64,000 nt of DNA. It comes from Diogma glabrata. Taxonomy: Eukaryota > Arthropoda > Insecta > Diptera > Cylindrotomidae. This document shows positions 1 through 13,749 of the stretch, in pieces. Location of the stretch: positions 374,396,910 through 374,460,909 of the forward strand of contig OY856186.1 of NCBI GenBank assembly GCA_963693315.1, read 5' to 3'. Every line of letters begins with the position of its first letter. The stretch's first letter is position 1. The translations under genes and the position numbers were made by a program. The notes beneath the pieces are model-generated. The model was not told the DNA's origin, did no database searches, and saw only the letters and a program-made list of their open reading frames with translations.

Positions 1-39
1 AAAATTGACTGAAATTAATTCCGGTACATCTTACTGTCC

Positions 40-151
40 TGCAGCCAAATTCTGTAACTGTGAAGCGGTGAAGCGTTAAAAATTCTATCGTTTCTGTTCA
101 TTCAAAAACTTATCACTTCACCGCTTCACAATTACAGAATTTAGCTGCTGA
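40..151. repeat. MITE family A, copy 1 (terminal inverted repeats)
   Basis: About 112 bp whose two ends are inverted copies of each other over roughly 35 bp: GCAGCCAAATTCTGTAACTG at the left, and the complement of CAGCAGCTAAATTCTGTAAT at the right, both continuing into a TGAAGCGGTGAAG block. Another full copy lies at 23445-23556 and a half copy at 61403-61478. It has no coding capacity. The size and structure fit a non-autonomous DNA transposon or foldback MITE. The superfamily is not resolved because no clear target duplication is visible. Confidence 0.8.
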
Positions 152-240
152 TCAGGTTTTCAATACTAAAGAGTGATAAGGCTTAGGTGGCAAAGCGTCC
201 AGGTAAAAGGGAATGAACAAATCTTTCCATTTATTGGAAT

Positions 241-480
241 GCCAATACAAAAGCTTGGGTTAAAGCCACATTGTTCATTGATTTGTCTCATAACTCTTAC
301 GTACCAGAAGTAAAATAGTATTTAATCAAAATAATATTTAAGGTTCTTCTTTTACTGGACAATGCTCCATGTCATTCTCAAGATTTGCAGCTTACAAATG
401 GATAAATTGTATTTCTACCCAAAATTAAAACTTCTTTATTGCAACCATTATACCAAAAGATAATAAATAATGCAACTACT
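241..480 (+). pseudogene. pogo/Tigger-type DDE transposase relic
   Basis: Frame 241 reads NTKAWVKATLFIDL, then a stop after PEVK near 313, then KVLLLLDNAPCHS and, after another stop, FLPKIKTSLLQP. These match the known order in pogo/Tigger (Tc1-mariner superfamily) transposases: the catalytic Asp in the LLLLDNAPxH block, followed by the LPxxTSLLQPxDQ block. In intact enzymes this domain performs DNA cleavage and strand transfer. Here stops interrupt the frame and neither end of the element is visible, so the copy is dead. The family call rests on these two motif blocks and their spacing. Confidence 0.75.
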
Positions 481-1264
481 TTCAACAACATAATCCGAAT
501 ATTGAACTAGCTCTCTGATTTCTGCGAACTTTCAACGAATTTTTAAGTCAATATGAAGATGTTTGCAAGATTTAGCTAAAAAGAAAGCACAGTTATTAAT
601 TACAGATTTAACTTCCAAGTCGCACCGAACTGAATCAAGTTAAGTTAGGTTTGATTTAGGTCAACATGCTAGTATGTGCATGTATGATTACTAATTTTAT
701 TTTTCTGTGAATTTCTTATTGGTTATGTTGCATGTTTCTTTTTGAAAATCAATTTAACTGTTATGTCGATATCTTATGTGATTAAACTGGTACTTCTATG
801 TTTTGCCGAATCTGTTTGTCGCCCACGAAATGACCAAAAACCCACGTTTTTCGTTTAACACGGTTTTCCATACAAAATTTATATTTTCGATCAACGGCTT
901 AACGGATTTTAACGATTTATATCTCGTTTGGAAGATAGTTTAATATACTTTAATATAAAAATAATTTGAAAAAATATTTTAGGGCAAAGTATGGTCAAAA
1001 TACTACAACTAATTTTATTTTTTAAGTTTTTTATCAAAAGGGCCTCATCAAAATTTTTATACTATTTATTTTTTAAATCTTCAATTTATTCTCTTTTGAA
1101 CTAAAAATAAAAAAAAGTGATATCAACGAACCGTTTGGCCACTATCTTATCAAGCTTTCTTTTCGTTTTCTCACCTCTAAGACTATTGTTTGAGTAATTT
1201 AATTTGACCAACTAACTATTGTTCAAATAGCATTTTTCACGTGGATTTACGCATATTATTTTTA
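481..1264. other. AT-rich non-coding stretch
   Basis: I see no coding frame, inverted repeat or tandem array here. It is AT-rich sequence between the pogo relic and the next pseudogene. Confidence 0.5.
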
Positions 1265-1943
1265 GCAATAATCTTTGTAGTTGTCAATGGATGTATCAAA
1301 TATATGAAGTGTTGTCATGGGTTGGAAGGTTATCTTTATATTTTGATGATACATACAAACACACACATAATGTGTACCATTTCTATCCAAAGCTAAAATG
1401 CATTCTTTAGGGCGTAGTGTTGCAAATTTAGAAAAACCAACTTTAATTTCAGGATATTTTTCTTTAAAAATTGAAATCCTTCTTTTAAATTGTGAAAAGC
1501 AAAAGTCTGCGTTGCTTTGATATAGTTAAACTATCCTCAGTAGTTCCTACGCAATCCCGTTTACCAGGGCAAGCCCGACTATTCTCATCGTCCAAATAAA
1601 AAGATTGTATTATTTTAACTGTTTCTTCACTCAGGGTTATTGATCCTAATTTCTTTGAAGAAGTCACTAAAATACCTATTTCTTTAATCAATAATTTACT
1701 TTTTCTCGCCATATAAAGTGATAAATTAAATTCTATTTTTGATGCTATTTTTCGGATAGACCATGACATCGGTAAAGCAGTAAGAATCAAATATTTTTCT
1801 GAATTGCTGGTTGTTGTTCGCATTTTATCTTTCAATTGCTGAATTATTTGTCCTTCATCATTCTCTTCACTGTAATCACTTTCATTTGACTGTTGAAATA
1901 TTTTTGAAGCAATGACCTGCGTTACGGCTTCAAATTTTCTCAT
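1265..1943 (-). pseudogene. Relic of a multicopy invertebrate protein family, function unknown
   Basis: An ATG at 1943 opens 152 codons down to 1485. The frame then shifts and continues to about 1265 with KEKYPEIKVGFSKFATLRPK, GTHYVCVCMYHQN and DNYKDYC. The first part includes LPMSWSIRKIASKI, ARKSKLLIKEIGIL, a FYLDDENSR block, then PGKRDCV and KQRRLLLF. This motif order (SWSirkI, FYxxDexSR, PGKxDxV, QKRLLL, KIGFSKFxxLRP, GTHxVCVCxxHQN) recalls uncharacterised multicopy proteins of invertebrate genomes that behave like mobile-element genes. I do not know the activity. At least one frameshift makes this copy a pseudogene. It abuts the Gypsy relic at about 2124. Confidence 0.6.
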
Positions 1944-2124
1944 TTTATATGTTTTACTCCTTAACTGTCTGTTTGAAATAGGACTTTTTCCTAACGAAGT
2001 AATGTTCGAATTCTTGTTTTCTTAGTTAATAAAAGTTCACTATCACTATCTATATTAAGTTGATAAAATTGGGCATGTTCCAATAATTTGGCCGAACCTT
2101 AAAACGTTTTTGCTTTTTAGAATG

Positions 2125-3165
2125 TTAATTTAATTTAAATCGTTGCAAGCGACCTTTTAGCTCAATCCTGTATAATTCCTTTTTATGGTCGCTGCCATAT
2201 TTTCGTTCCAATGCATTCATTACTTCAGCATAACTTTTGCGATCGTTTTCTGGTACTGCCTGTAGTGCTTCAGCTGCTTCACCTTTAAGCGCAACTATCA
2301 ATGCAGCAAAACGATTTTCAGCGTTCCAAACATTTTGATCAGCTGCGGTCTCGAACGGGAACTTGAAGATGCCGAAAGATGTGGTACCGTCATACGATGG
2401 TGGTTTCAATTTGATATTAGCTACTTGTTGCACCATCTGGGAAGTAACTTTAGTCGTCTCAACATCCTGCAACCGTTTTTCGAAATCATCAACTTTGGAA
2501 AGTACCTTTTTGTTTTCGTCAAGCACTTTTTGTTCTAATTCTTGGATATCGTTTTGAATCTTCTCGACTTTTCCATCGAATGCCGTTGACATTTGTAGAA
2601 GTTTCTCATCCATAATTTGTTTGACTTCATCGCGACTCATAGCAATGTTTGTGTTTATTGCTTCTAACTGTTGATTGATGTTACTGATTTCTTCTTTATT
2701 TGCAGCCAATTGTTGGTTGATGTTGCAACTAATTTCTTCCTTATTAGCAGCCATTTGTTGATTGATGTTGCTGTTTTGTTGATCAAATTTTTGATTGAGT
2801 TCGTCTTTATTGGCAACCATATTAGCGTTTACAACATCCAGTTTTTGATTCAAATTCAAATTTATCTGTTGACTGATGTTCAAACTCATTTGTTGCATCA
2901 TAGCCATTAACTGCGTAAAATCACAATTTGCAGGTGGCAAGGAAGATGTTGTTTCCGCAACAAAACTTTTCTCCTCATCAGCTGCTATTGAATCAGCATT
3001 TGTACTAATCACTCCAAACTGGTAACTTTCCACAACTACTCCACTAGCTTCCATAGCTTCTCGAAGCCGTATCGTCAATTCAGTTTTGTTGCCGGTTGTT
3101 GCCAATCCACGTTGTTCTAGTTCTTTCTTTAACTCAAGAACCTTCAAATCACTTAATAAAACCAT
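2125..3165 (-). pseudogene. gag: Gypsy-type gag with N-terminal SAP domain, 3' truncated
   Basis: ATG at 3165, 346 codons. Residues about 4-38 (LSDLKVLELKKELEQRGL, then GNKTELTIRLREAM) have the helix-turn-helix pattern of a SAP domain, a DNA/chromatin-binding fold. Residues about 85-245 are Gln/Asn/Glu-rich coiled coil with tandem units of the type NINQQLAANKEEIS. From residue 255, PPSYDGTTSFG through ALIVALKGEAAEAL and ALERKYG matches the capsid-like region of insect Gypsy gag proteins. The frame ends after GRLQRFKLN with no zinc knuckle and no protease, so the element is cut off near 2124. It is preceded by a primer-binding-like site and an LTR on the same strand. Gag would form the particle that packages element RNA. 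Confidence 0.8.
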
Positions 3166-3180
3166 TATTAACAGCTAACA

Positions 3181-3198
3181 AATCCGCCGATGTCACCA
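3181..3198 (-). promoter_or_regulatory. Primer-binding-like site of the SAP-gag Gypsy element
   Basis: On the minus strand, one base after the LTR end, the sequence reads TGGTGACATCGGCGGATT. It begins with the TGG that complements a tRNA CCA end, and it lies between the LTR and gag. The tRNA cannot be assigned with certainty. Confidence 0.45.
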
Positions 3199-3199
3199 A

Positions 3200-4558
<1,359 letters not shown>

Positions 4559-4559
4559 T

Positions 4560-4759
4560 NNNNNNNNNNNNNNNNNNNNNNNNNNNNNNNNNNNNNNNNN
4601 NNNNNNNNNNNNNNNNNNNNNNNNNNNNNNNNNNNNNNNNNNNNNNNNNNNNNNNNNNNNNNNNNNNNNNNNNNNNNNNNNNNNNNNNNNNNNNNNNNNN
4701 NNNNNNNNNNNNNNNNNNNNNNNNNNNNNNNNNNNNNNNNNNNNNNNNNNNNNNNNNNN
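4560..4759. other. Assembly gap (200 N)
   Basis: Exactly 200 unknown bases, a typical placeholder length. The gap begins at the centre of a palindrome arm, as expected where a long hairpin blocks assembly. The true length is unknown. Confidence 0.95.
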
Positions 4760-5732
4760 AGAGGTTGAATGGAATTTTTTTGAATATTTAACGAATTTAA
4801 TACGTATCAAGGAATCAGAGGATTATAAAAAAGATAAATAAAATTTCCAGAACTAGTTAGCAGACTCTGCTATATTATGCTAACCTATTTATCTATTATG
4901 TTTCTCTAGTGATTTTTAATATATTCTAATTCTTAATATTGGCCATAATTCAGCGAGTTCAAACATGACGCCGTCAAATTTTTGTCACATAGATATGTGT
5001 CATATGATTTTAGGATATTCATATTTTTCATCGTCTAATAAAAAATATAAGTCTACACCACTATTATATAATATATATGTACCTATAAACACTTGAAAGT
5101 TTTCAATAATAGAATTCAGCCATCCAACAGAATTTAATTACTTGTAAGCAAATAGAAAACAACTTTTAAAAATATGTGTTAATTGAATTTGGACTAAAAT
5201 TAGATTTTTAAGATTTAAAATAATTTTATTAAGATAATTAATTATAACTTATAAACCGTGTTAACCAGAAGCATTTATCATAAGACCTTTTGAAAACATA
5301 ACAATAAAAGTTTGTTTTTGTGCATTGAAATTTATTTCAAACTTTAAACAATAATATATTTATAGGTATGTAGTGGTGTTATCGATTTGTTGTGGGGTTA
5401 ATAACTCTCTATTCCACAATATTTGATTATATAAAAGTTTCTTGAAGGTGCGATTTAGATACGTTAGTCCCACTACTTAATGCTCCGTTGTAACCCACAA
5501 TATGTTTACCTTACTCGTATCGTAATCAACAGTATTCTCGATGTTTCCTCTTATGGAAATAATAATAACACTGACTTCGAGTTGCATATTTACTTTTTTA
5601 ATTCACATATATTTATAGGTTATATTACATTTACGTTACACCAATCTTTTTATTATACTTTAATTCTAATATTTACTTTTAGGTAGATTTCACATAAAAA
5701 TCTACCTATTGCAATGTCCGTCATCTCGGAAT
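4760..5732. other. AT-rich non-coding stretch
   Basis: No coding similarity or clear repeat seen. Short AT-rich open frames are not supported by any motif. Confidence 0.5.
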
Positions 5733-7238
<1,506 letters not shown>

Positions 7239-7278
<40 letters not shown>

Positions 7279-7291
7279 ATTATTATTATTA
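7239..7291 (-). repeat. (TA)n followed by the (TAA)n 3' tail of the LINE
   Basis: A short (AT)n run, then about seven ATT units on the plus strand. On the minus strand this reads ...GGATGGC(TAA)n directly after the LINE 3' sequence. Simple-repeat 3' tails of TAA type are known for several LINE clades (I and relatives). Confidence 0.6.
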
Positions 7292-7467
7292 GCCATCCAG
7301 CCTTTTCTTCTTTTTATTTTACTTATAATTCAAATATGTTTATATTACAAAATATATTTTTATGTTTATAATTCAAATATGATGTACTACTATTTTTAAA
7401 AATAATTCTTATAGACTTATTTATTTTTATAATATATTAAAATTATTTTTATAAACTTCTATTAAAT

Positions 7468-10400
7468 TTAAAATAAGGCAAAAGCCTCCCCCATTGATAT
7501 CCAGCTGCGCCTGTCCCATACTTTCCTTCTCCATTGATGATCAAATGTGTCTAGTTCATCTCTCCATCTTTTTTGCTGCCAACCTACCTTACGAATTTTA
7601 TCCAGTGGTAACCATTCCGTACATTTCTTCGTCCACCTTTCATCTTGTATTCTCATTATATCCCCTGCCCAATCCCATTTCAACAACTTTGCTCTCTCCA
7701 TGACATCAAAAAAAACCGGTTCTAAGTCGTATATCTACATTTCTTTTTCGTTGTCTCCGATTGATTTTCAATAAACTTCTCTCCATTGAGCGTTGACATA
7801 CTTGTAACTTCTTTATTGCTTTATTACTATTGTTCCATGTTTGGCTGCCGTACGTTAAAACTGGGAGTATTGTAGAATCAAAAATTTGTTTTCTGGTTTC
7901 TTTAGAAATATTTTGGGTGATTAAGCTTCTAACATTCCAAAATTGCTTCCAGCCATTCGTTATCCTTCGATCAATTTCTTTGTCATGTCTATCAGAAAAT
8001 GATACTAGCTGACCCAAATAAACATATTCTTGGACATATTCCAAAGGTTCCCCATCCAACAGTATTGGTGTTTCTCTAGAGTTTGACATTATTTTAGTTT
8101 TCGATCTGTTGATGGTTACACCCACTTTTTTGCATTCGTTGTTCAGGTCGGACATCATTTGTTGAAGTTCTTCTGGTGTTGTTGAAAAGAGCTCAATGTC
8201 ATCGGCAAATCTTAAGTTTGAAAGTCTTGATCCATTAATATTTAATCCGTATTCTTCCCAATTCAACTTTCTAAAAATTTGCTGCAGAGCAGCGGAGAAA
8301 AAACCAGGTGAAAGAGGATCACCTTGTCTCACTCCTCTTGTCTGACTAAAAGGCTTCCCTAAGCAATCTGTTTTTATTGATGCTTTGCTATTTTTATATA
8401 TTGCTTTAAAAATTCTTATCAATTTAGGGGCACTCCTTGGTCGTATAAAGCTTCCCATATAAAATAGCGTTCTATCAAGTCGAAAGCTTTATTGAAATCT
8501 ATGAAAGCTATATATAGACTGATTTGGTATTCAATGCTTTTTTCTATTACCTGGTTTGTAGCTTGAAGGTGATCTATTGTAGAAAAACCTGCTCGAAAGC
8601 CTGCTTGATCAAACGTTTGACTTGAATTTAGATTACACCATATTCGTCTATACACACATTTAGCAAATACTTTATATATATTAGAAATTAGGCTTATGGG
8701 TCTATAATTATTTATGTCATATTTATCACCCTTTTTGTAAATTAAGCTTATATACGCTGTTGACCATTGTTCTGGGATCTCCTCCGAATGAATTACCTCA
8801 TTGAATATTTCTGTTAACCATGTGACTACATGTGATCCACCATATTTTAGCATTTCTGCGCATATATCATCACTTCCTGAACTTTTTTCGTTTTTTAAAT
8901 CGATAATAGCAACTTCAATTTCCCTTTTTAAAAATTTTGGTACAATTTCTTGATTGCCGTTGGCTAAATGTAGATCAGTTTGATCAGTAGGTGTTACCAT
9001 CGAGGTGTATAAATTAGAATAAAATTCATTAGCTATTTTATTAATTTTTTGTCTGTCACTGATTTGTTTTTTGTGCTTGTTTTTCAATCCCAATATCCAC
9101 TCCTTCCCGTCACTTAGGCTCAATTTAGCTTCTTTTATTGAATTGGTTGAACTCAAAACTTCAAGTACGCTGTTTTCATCGAATATGCGGATGTCTTCTT
9201 TGATTTGTTTTTTAATCAGCTTTCTTAAAGACTTAAGTTTTTCCTTTTCAGTATTAGATAGGTTTTCTGCATTTCTTAATTTTTCTCTCTCTTCTATTAG
9301 TTTTTTTGTGCTATTTGAAATTTTACTTACTTTGCAGTTCTTTTCTTTAAATAGGTGAATTTCAGCTGCTCGCTTTAGAGAATTTTCGAATTGGTTGTAT
9401 AAACTTTGAAGGTTAATTGAGCTTGCGTGCTTATTATCTGACTGTAGGGCCTTTTGGAAACGGGTTGTGTCTTCCAAGGTCATACTTTTAGGTATACTTT
9501 TTGCACTTTTATTTAGCTTTCTAGTTTTATGACTAATTTTCAATTTGCTTCTTAAAATTCTATGATCTGAATCGAATTCGAATTTATTCAAAGTTTCCAC
9601 ATCTTGTAGTACATATCGGTTATTTATAACAATAAAATCAATTTCGTTCTTGTATAGCCCTCCTGGAGATTTCCATGTCCATTTTCTTTGAGATTTTTTG
9701 TTAAACCACGAATTTCCAACACTAAAGTGATGTTGCCATATCCACTGAATCATACGATCTCCACGGTTATTTCTTGTACCATACCCATAAGGACCTAGAA
9801 TTTGTTCTTCTCCTGGTTGAGCCCATCCTAATTTACTGTTAAAATCGCCTATAATTGTAACAATTTCTGATTTAAAGTATGATATTGCTTTGTCTAGATT
9901 TGAGTAAAATTCTTCGAGTTGATCATTAGGTGAGTTTTCTGTAGGAGCATATACTTGGATAATTGTACAGAAAGTGTTTCCAATTTTAATTTTGAGACCT
10001 ATTATTCGCTCGTTAAAACCTTTGACTTCTACGATATTTTTAACCCATTGTTTTCGAACTAAAAAGCCTACGCCGTGAAGTCCCTTAGTTTGACCAATAA
10101 ATGCAAATAATGTGCCATCATCTTTTATAATAATTTGTTCTCCTAGCCTTCTTACTTCTGCTAATCCTACTATATCACACTTGATTTTTGACAATGCTAC
10201 TTCTAGTTGCAGCATTTTATTTTCAGGCATGAGTGACTGGGTGTTCAGGGTGCATAAAAAAATTTCATTTGAGTTTTTGTTTTCGTTACTATTTTTATAA
10301 TTTTTCCTTGTGTTTTTAGTTAAATCATCGTCGTTTGCTTTAGCTTAACATAACTTTTCGAAATAGAATTCAGATTTGAATTAACATTCGGATTTGCGTT

Positions 10401-10508
10401 TTTCTCTATATTGAAAAACTCATTCACAATTGGGGGGTTTTGGCCAATATTTCCCACGGTGGCCAACCGGATTGGGAAATTTTTCTGTTCGTTTAGTGTT
10501 GTTCTCAT
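7468..10508 (-). pseudogene. LINE ORF2: APE endonuclease + reverse transcriptase, frameshifted
   Basis: The likely start is ATG 10508 (MRTTLNEQKNF). A shift near 10340 leads into a frame reading FLCTLNTQSLMPENK and on through 603 codons from 10230. The endonuclease motifs are GLAEVRRLG, QVYAPTEN, IGDFNSKLG, NEIDFIVINN and SDHRIL, the pattern of APE-like nucleases that nick target DNA. RT motifs follow: NNYRPISLIS, FRAGFSTIDHL, AFIDFNKAFD. A frameshift near 8430 leads to GVRQGDPLSP and the catalytic block LRFADDIELF. Another shift near 7703 joins the C-terminal KWDWAGDIMR...RWTKKCTEW...RWRDELDTF part. The catalytic Asp pair is kept, so only reading-frame damage is evident. No RNase H domain is visible. 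Confidence 0.85.
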
Positions 10509-10571
10509 TTTGCCTAGTTCAGTCGCCGGGTTCTTTATAATTAAATGTGAGTTTTGTTGTATTCTTGATTG

Positions 10572-11357
10572 CTATTTAGATCTAGTATTTGTGATGCCTG
10601 TGTTGTGACTTACCTTATTTATTGTATGGATGCCTATATCAGATTTGGCTTTTTTCTCTTCTTGACTCTTTCCAGCAGCAGTGATTCCTGTATTTCCCGT
10701 TTGCGGTTGGTTTTCTTCTTCTATAGATCTTGGTCTTTTCTTTTTTTGTGCAATCTTGTTCAGTTCCTCCACTCTGCCCTCAGTGACTACCATATTATCT
10801 ATTATTAGTTTACCTCTATTTATAGTTGCCTTTTTTCCTTCTGCGCGTAGTTGGGCTAAAGCTATTCGAAGTTGTTTTCTTTCAGTTGCTAGCTCCTTTG
10901 GAAGATCGTCATTAAAGAATATTTTTGACGATAAATCTCTTAGCATTGTTTTATTCATCATTATGATATTTTTCTTTATGTACGTTTTAATAGAAAGTAA
11001 TAGTGGTCTAGGTTTTCCTGTTGGTTTTCCAAGGCGATATATTGAATCGATTTCGGTAGCCTTCAACTCAACGCCCATCTGATTATTTATTATATCTAAT
11101 AACGTAGCTATAATTTCACCTTGATTATTTTCCGTTTCGTCTAGACCATAAATTACTATATTTCTTTTCCTTATTTCTTTCTCCATTCTAACTAGCCTTT
11201 TATCCTGTTCATCTTGCTTTTGCTTTACAACATTCAGGTCAACGAGAATTCCTCCCAGTGTTTTGTCTATTTTTTCAATTTTATTTTTTACTAATTCAAT
11301 ATCTTCCTTTATCTCTATTTTCAGATCATAGATTGCTTTAATGATATTTTCTTCCAT
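10572..11357 (-). CDS. LINE ORF1 protein (L1-type: coiled coil + RRM)
   Basis: ATG at 11357, 261 codons, uninterrupted. Residues about 1-65 are charged and heptad-like (coiled coil), leading into an RRM-like start RKRNIVIYGLDE at 63-74, then IDSIYRLGK, and a C-terminal region with KIFFNDDLPKEL and IRRLR-like helices (TERKQLRIALAQL), as in L1/Transposase_22-type ORF1 proteins. Such proteins trimerise, bind the element RNA and act as chaperones in the ribonucleoprotein. A basic KKKRPRS cluster near residue 205 could be a nuclear signal (inference). The frame is intact although its partner ORF2 is broken. Confidence 0.8.
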   Translation of the reverse strand: MEENIIKAIYDLKIEIKEDIELVKNKIEKIDKTLGGILVDLNVVKQKQDEQDKRLVRMEKEIRKRNIVIYGLDETENNQGEIIATLLDIINNQMGVELKATEIDSIYRLGKPTGKPRPLLLSIKTYIKKNIIMMNKTMLRDLSSKIFFNDDLPKELATERKQLRIALAQLRAEGKKATINRGKLIIDNMVVTEGRVEELNKIAQKKKRPRSIEEENQPQTGNTGITAAGKSQEEKKAKSDIGIHTINKVSHNTGITNTRSK

Positions 11358-11400
11358 TCTGACTAGTTTAATCTAGCAAAACTATTAAACAATTATGCGA

Positions 11401-12455
11401 AAATAACTTTTGTAATAATTCGAGACTTTGGTTTGAGAAGTTGTTGTGTTAAACTTTTTAACCAAATGTAAACAATCTTTATATTTCACTATTTACTGAA
11501 TAATAATCGGTTGCAATAAAATTCACTAACCAAGTTTTTGTATTTTAAAGATTTTAATATATTTTATTTACTCTTTATTATAACTTATTTAAGTTTATAT
11601 AAATTGAAATATAGACAAAAGTTGAATTTGATGTAAGCTTCACTAACCTGAACCTGACCTTTGTTGTTTCCTATTTTGTGTTTCAGCTTGCGTTTTGATA
11701 GTTTTGTTATATGTACACTCAAAGAAATTTTCAACAATCATTGGTCACAATCGAAATATATTACCAAACAATTACTTATTCTGATTTTTAGTGTATAATA
11801 GCATAAATTAAGTTCGTTAGAAGCACATATGTATTAATAAATTTTTGCAGAAATGTTTTGGCTTCACAATAAAAGTCCATAAAAATCAAATAAAACAGGA
11901 AAAAATTATGTTTATTTATTCAGTTTAATTGACTTTGTATGAATTAGAGTTGATTTTATTTTTATTTTAAAAAGAGAGACCTTGAGACTAATTCTGACCA
12001 CAATCATAGAACAGTTAAACCTGTTAATTCTTCAAATACGGCAGATCGAATTATTAGCAGATTAATTAGATTCTAGGCCTTACTTATCACTTATTAAATC
12101 ACTTAAACCTTCAATAAACAACGTTCTTTTCAGACTTTTTAGTTATCGAGCAACACCACAGATTAATTGAAATTATGCAATTAAAAAATATCAATAGCTT
12201 GCCTATCAGTTATCTTAGTTATTTATTCTTCACTGTTTTGTAATTCAATCATGCACTTTAATTATTCTTTGGTCACATAAAACATATGCACTATTTAACT
12301 GTTGATAACACTTATAAATAACTAATTATTAACAATTATCAATAACCAATCAAAACCGATATAAGTTTCATTTCCCGTTATATTGAACAAAATCCAAAAT
12401 TAATTTTTATTTGTATCAGAGTAAAATATTTTGCGACTGTACTCGACGAAAGTTC
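11401..12455. other. AT-rich non-coding stretch
   Basis: I see no gene or clear repeat. The first 100 bases may hold the 5' end of the LINE. Confidence 0.5.
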
Positions 12456-12457
12456 AA

Positions 12458-13004
<547 letters not shown>

Positions 13005-13085
13005 CCATATTTCAAATTTGGTTAGTCAAACACAAATTTAAACAAACAGTTTATAGACCAAAACTTAATTATATTTATTTAATTT

Positions 13086-13130
13086 AACACAACGTTTCGA
13101 AGGTTGTTTGCCTTCTTCATCAGGTTAACT
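13086..13130 (-). ncRNA. Hammerhead-like motif, possible Penelope-like or retrozyme terminal piece
   Basis: On the minus strand the order is CTGATGA (13123-13117), an extra A, GAAGG, a 7-base loop, CCTTC, then GAAA (13098-13095) and CGTTGTGTTAA. CUGAUGA, stem II and GAAA are the conserved core of hammerhead ribozymes, which are known in the pseudo-LTRs of Penelope-like elements. The extra A before stem II is not canonical, and stem III would be only two pairs, so activity is doubtful. The neighbouring (TA)n and lack of an RT frame nearby leave the host element unidentified. Confidence 0.3.
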
Positions 13131-13745
13131 AAAAATTTAAGAAACAAAAATTAGATTCACTATCAGGAATTGACAAACTTTTCTAACAATTATAATTTTA
13201 AAAAGTATAGATCATTTACTATGACTCACGTTCCATATAAGTAAAATTATGTTTTCTTATTTTTATTTATTTAAGTTTAACCAATTTTTCATAAATGAAA
13301 TTATTTGTCAGAATTTATAAAATTAGACATACATTTAATAATTTAAAATAACTTAAAGAAAATCACTAACACAAAAACAACATTATGAACCTAAACATAT
13401 TGTCAACTTATTGATAATAATTAGAACGCCAAAATGAAGGTTTATACGAAAATTCAGCTTTTTATCTCTCATTCCGAGGTTGACCCCTTTTTTATGCTAA
13501 AATGACTGGACTATAATTCCACAAAAAAACACAAACTTTGATTTTTATTAATCAAAGGTTAACCAAATTTTATTGGAATTTTACCAATTTTACCAAGCCA
13601 AAGTAATATTACGGAATATTACCAATTTTACCGGTAATTTTACCATGGGTAATATTACCTTTACATCTGTACGTACTGGTAACCGTATCTTGCGTTCTTG
13701 TTTCTTTACCAGTATTGGGGACTATCTGTGATTGATCTTCTGACG
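13131..13745. other. Non-coding stretch with short ACCAATTTT-type repeats
   Basis: No gene seen. Between about 13570 and 13660, short imperfect units such as TTTTACCAATTTTACC and GGTAATATTACC recur, including a near-palindromic GGTAATTTTACC. The rest is plain AT-rich sequence. Confidence 0.5.
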
Positions 13746-13749
13746 TTTT

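Larger units (their letters stand above)
7272..11400 (-). mobile_element. Near-full-length non-LTR retrotransposon (LINE)
   Basis: It runs on the minus strand from a 5' region near 11400, through ORF1 (11357-10572) and, after a 63-base gap, ORF2 (10508-7468), then a short AT-rich 3' region ending in (TAA)n. ORF1p is of the coiled-coil/RRM type. ORF2 has an APE-type endonuclease, RT and a C-terminal region typical of arthropod endonuclease-reverse transcriptases often grouped with RTE. ORF2 carries at least three frameshifts, so the copy cannot move by itself. It inserted next to the outer edge of the palindrome. Confidence 0.8.

Noticed and set aside
2335..2910. Plus-strand frames opposite the SAP-gag
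   Set aside because: Shadows of the minus-strand gag frame.
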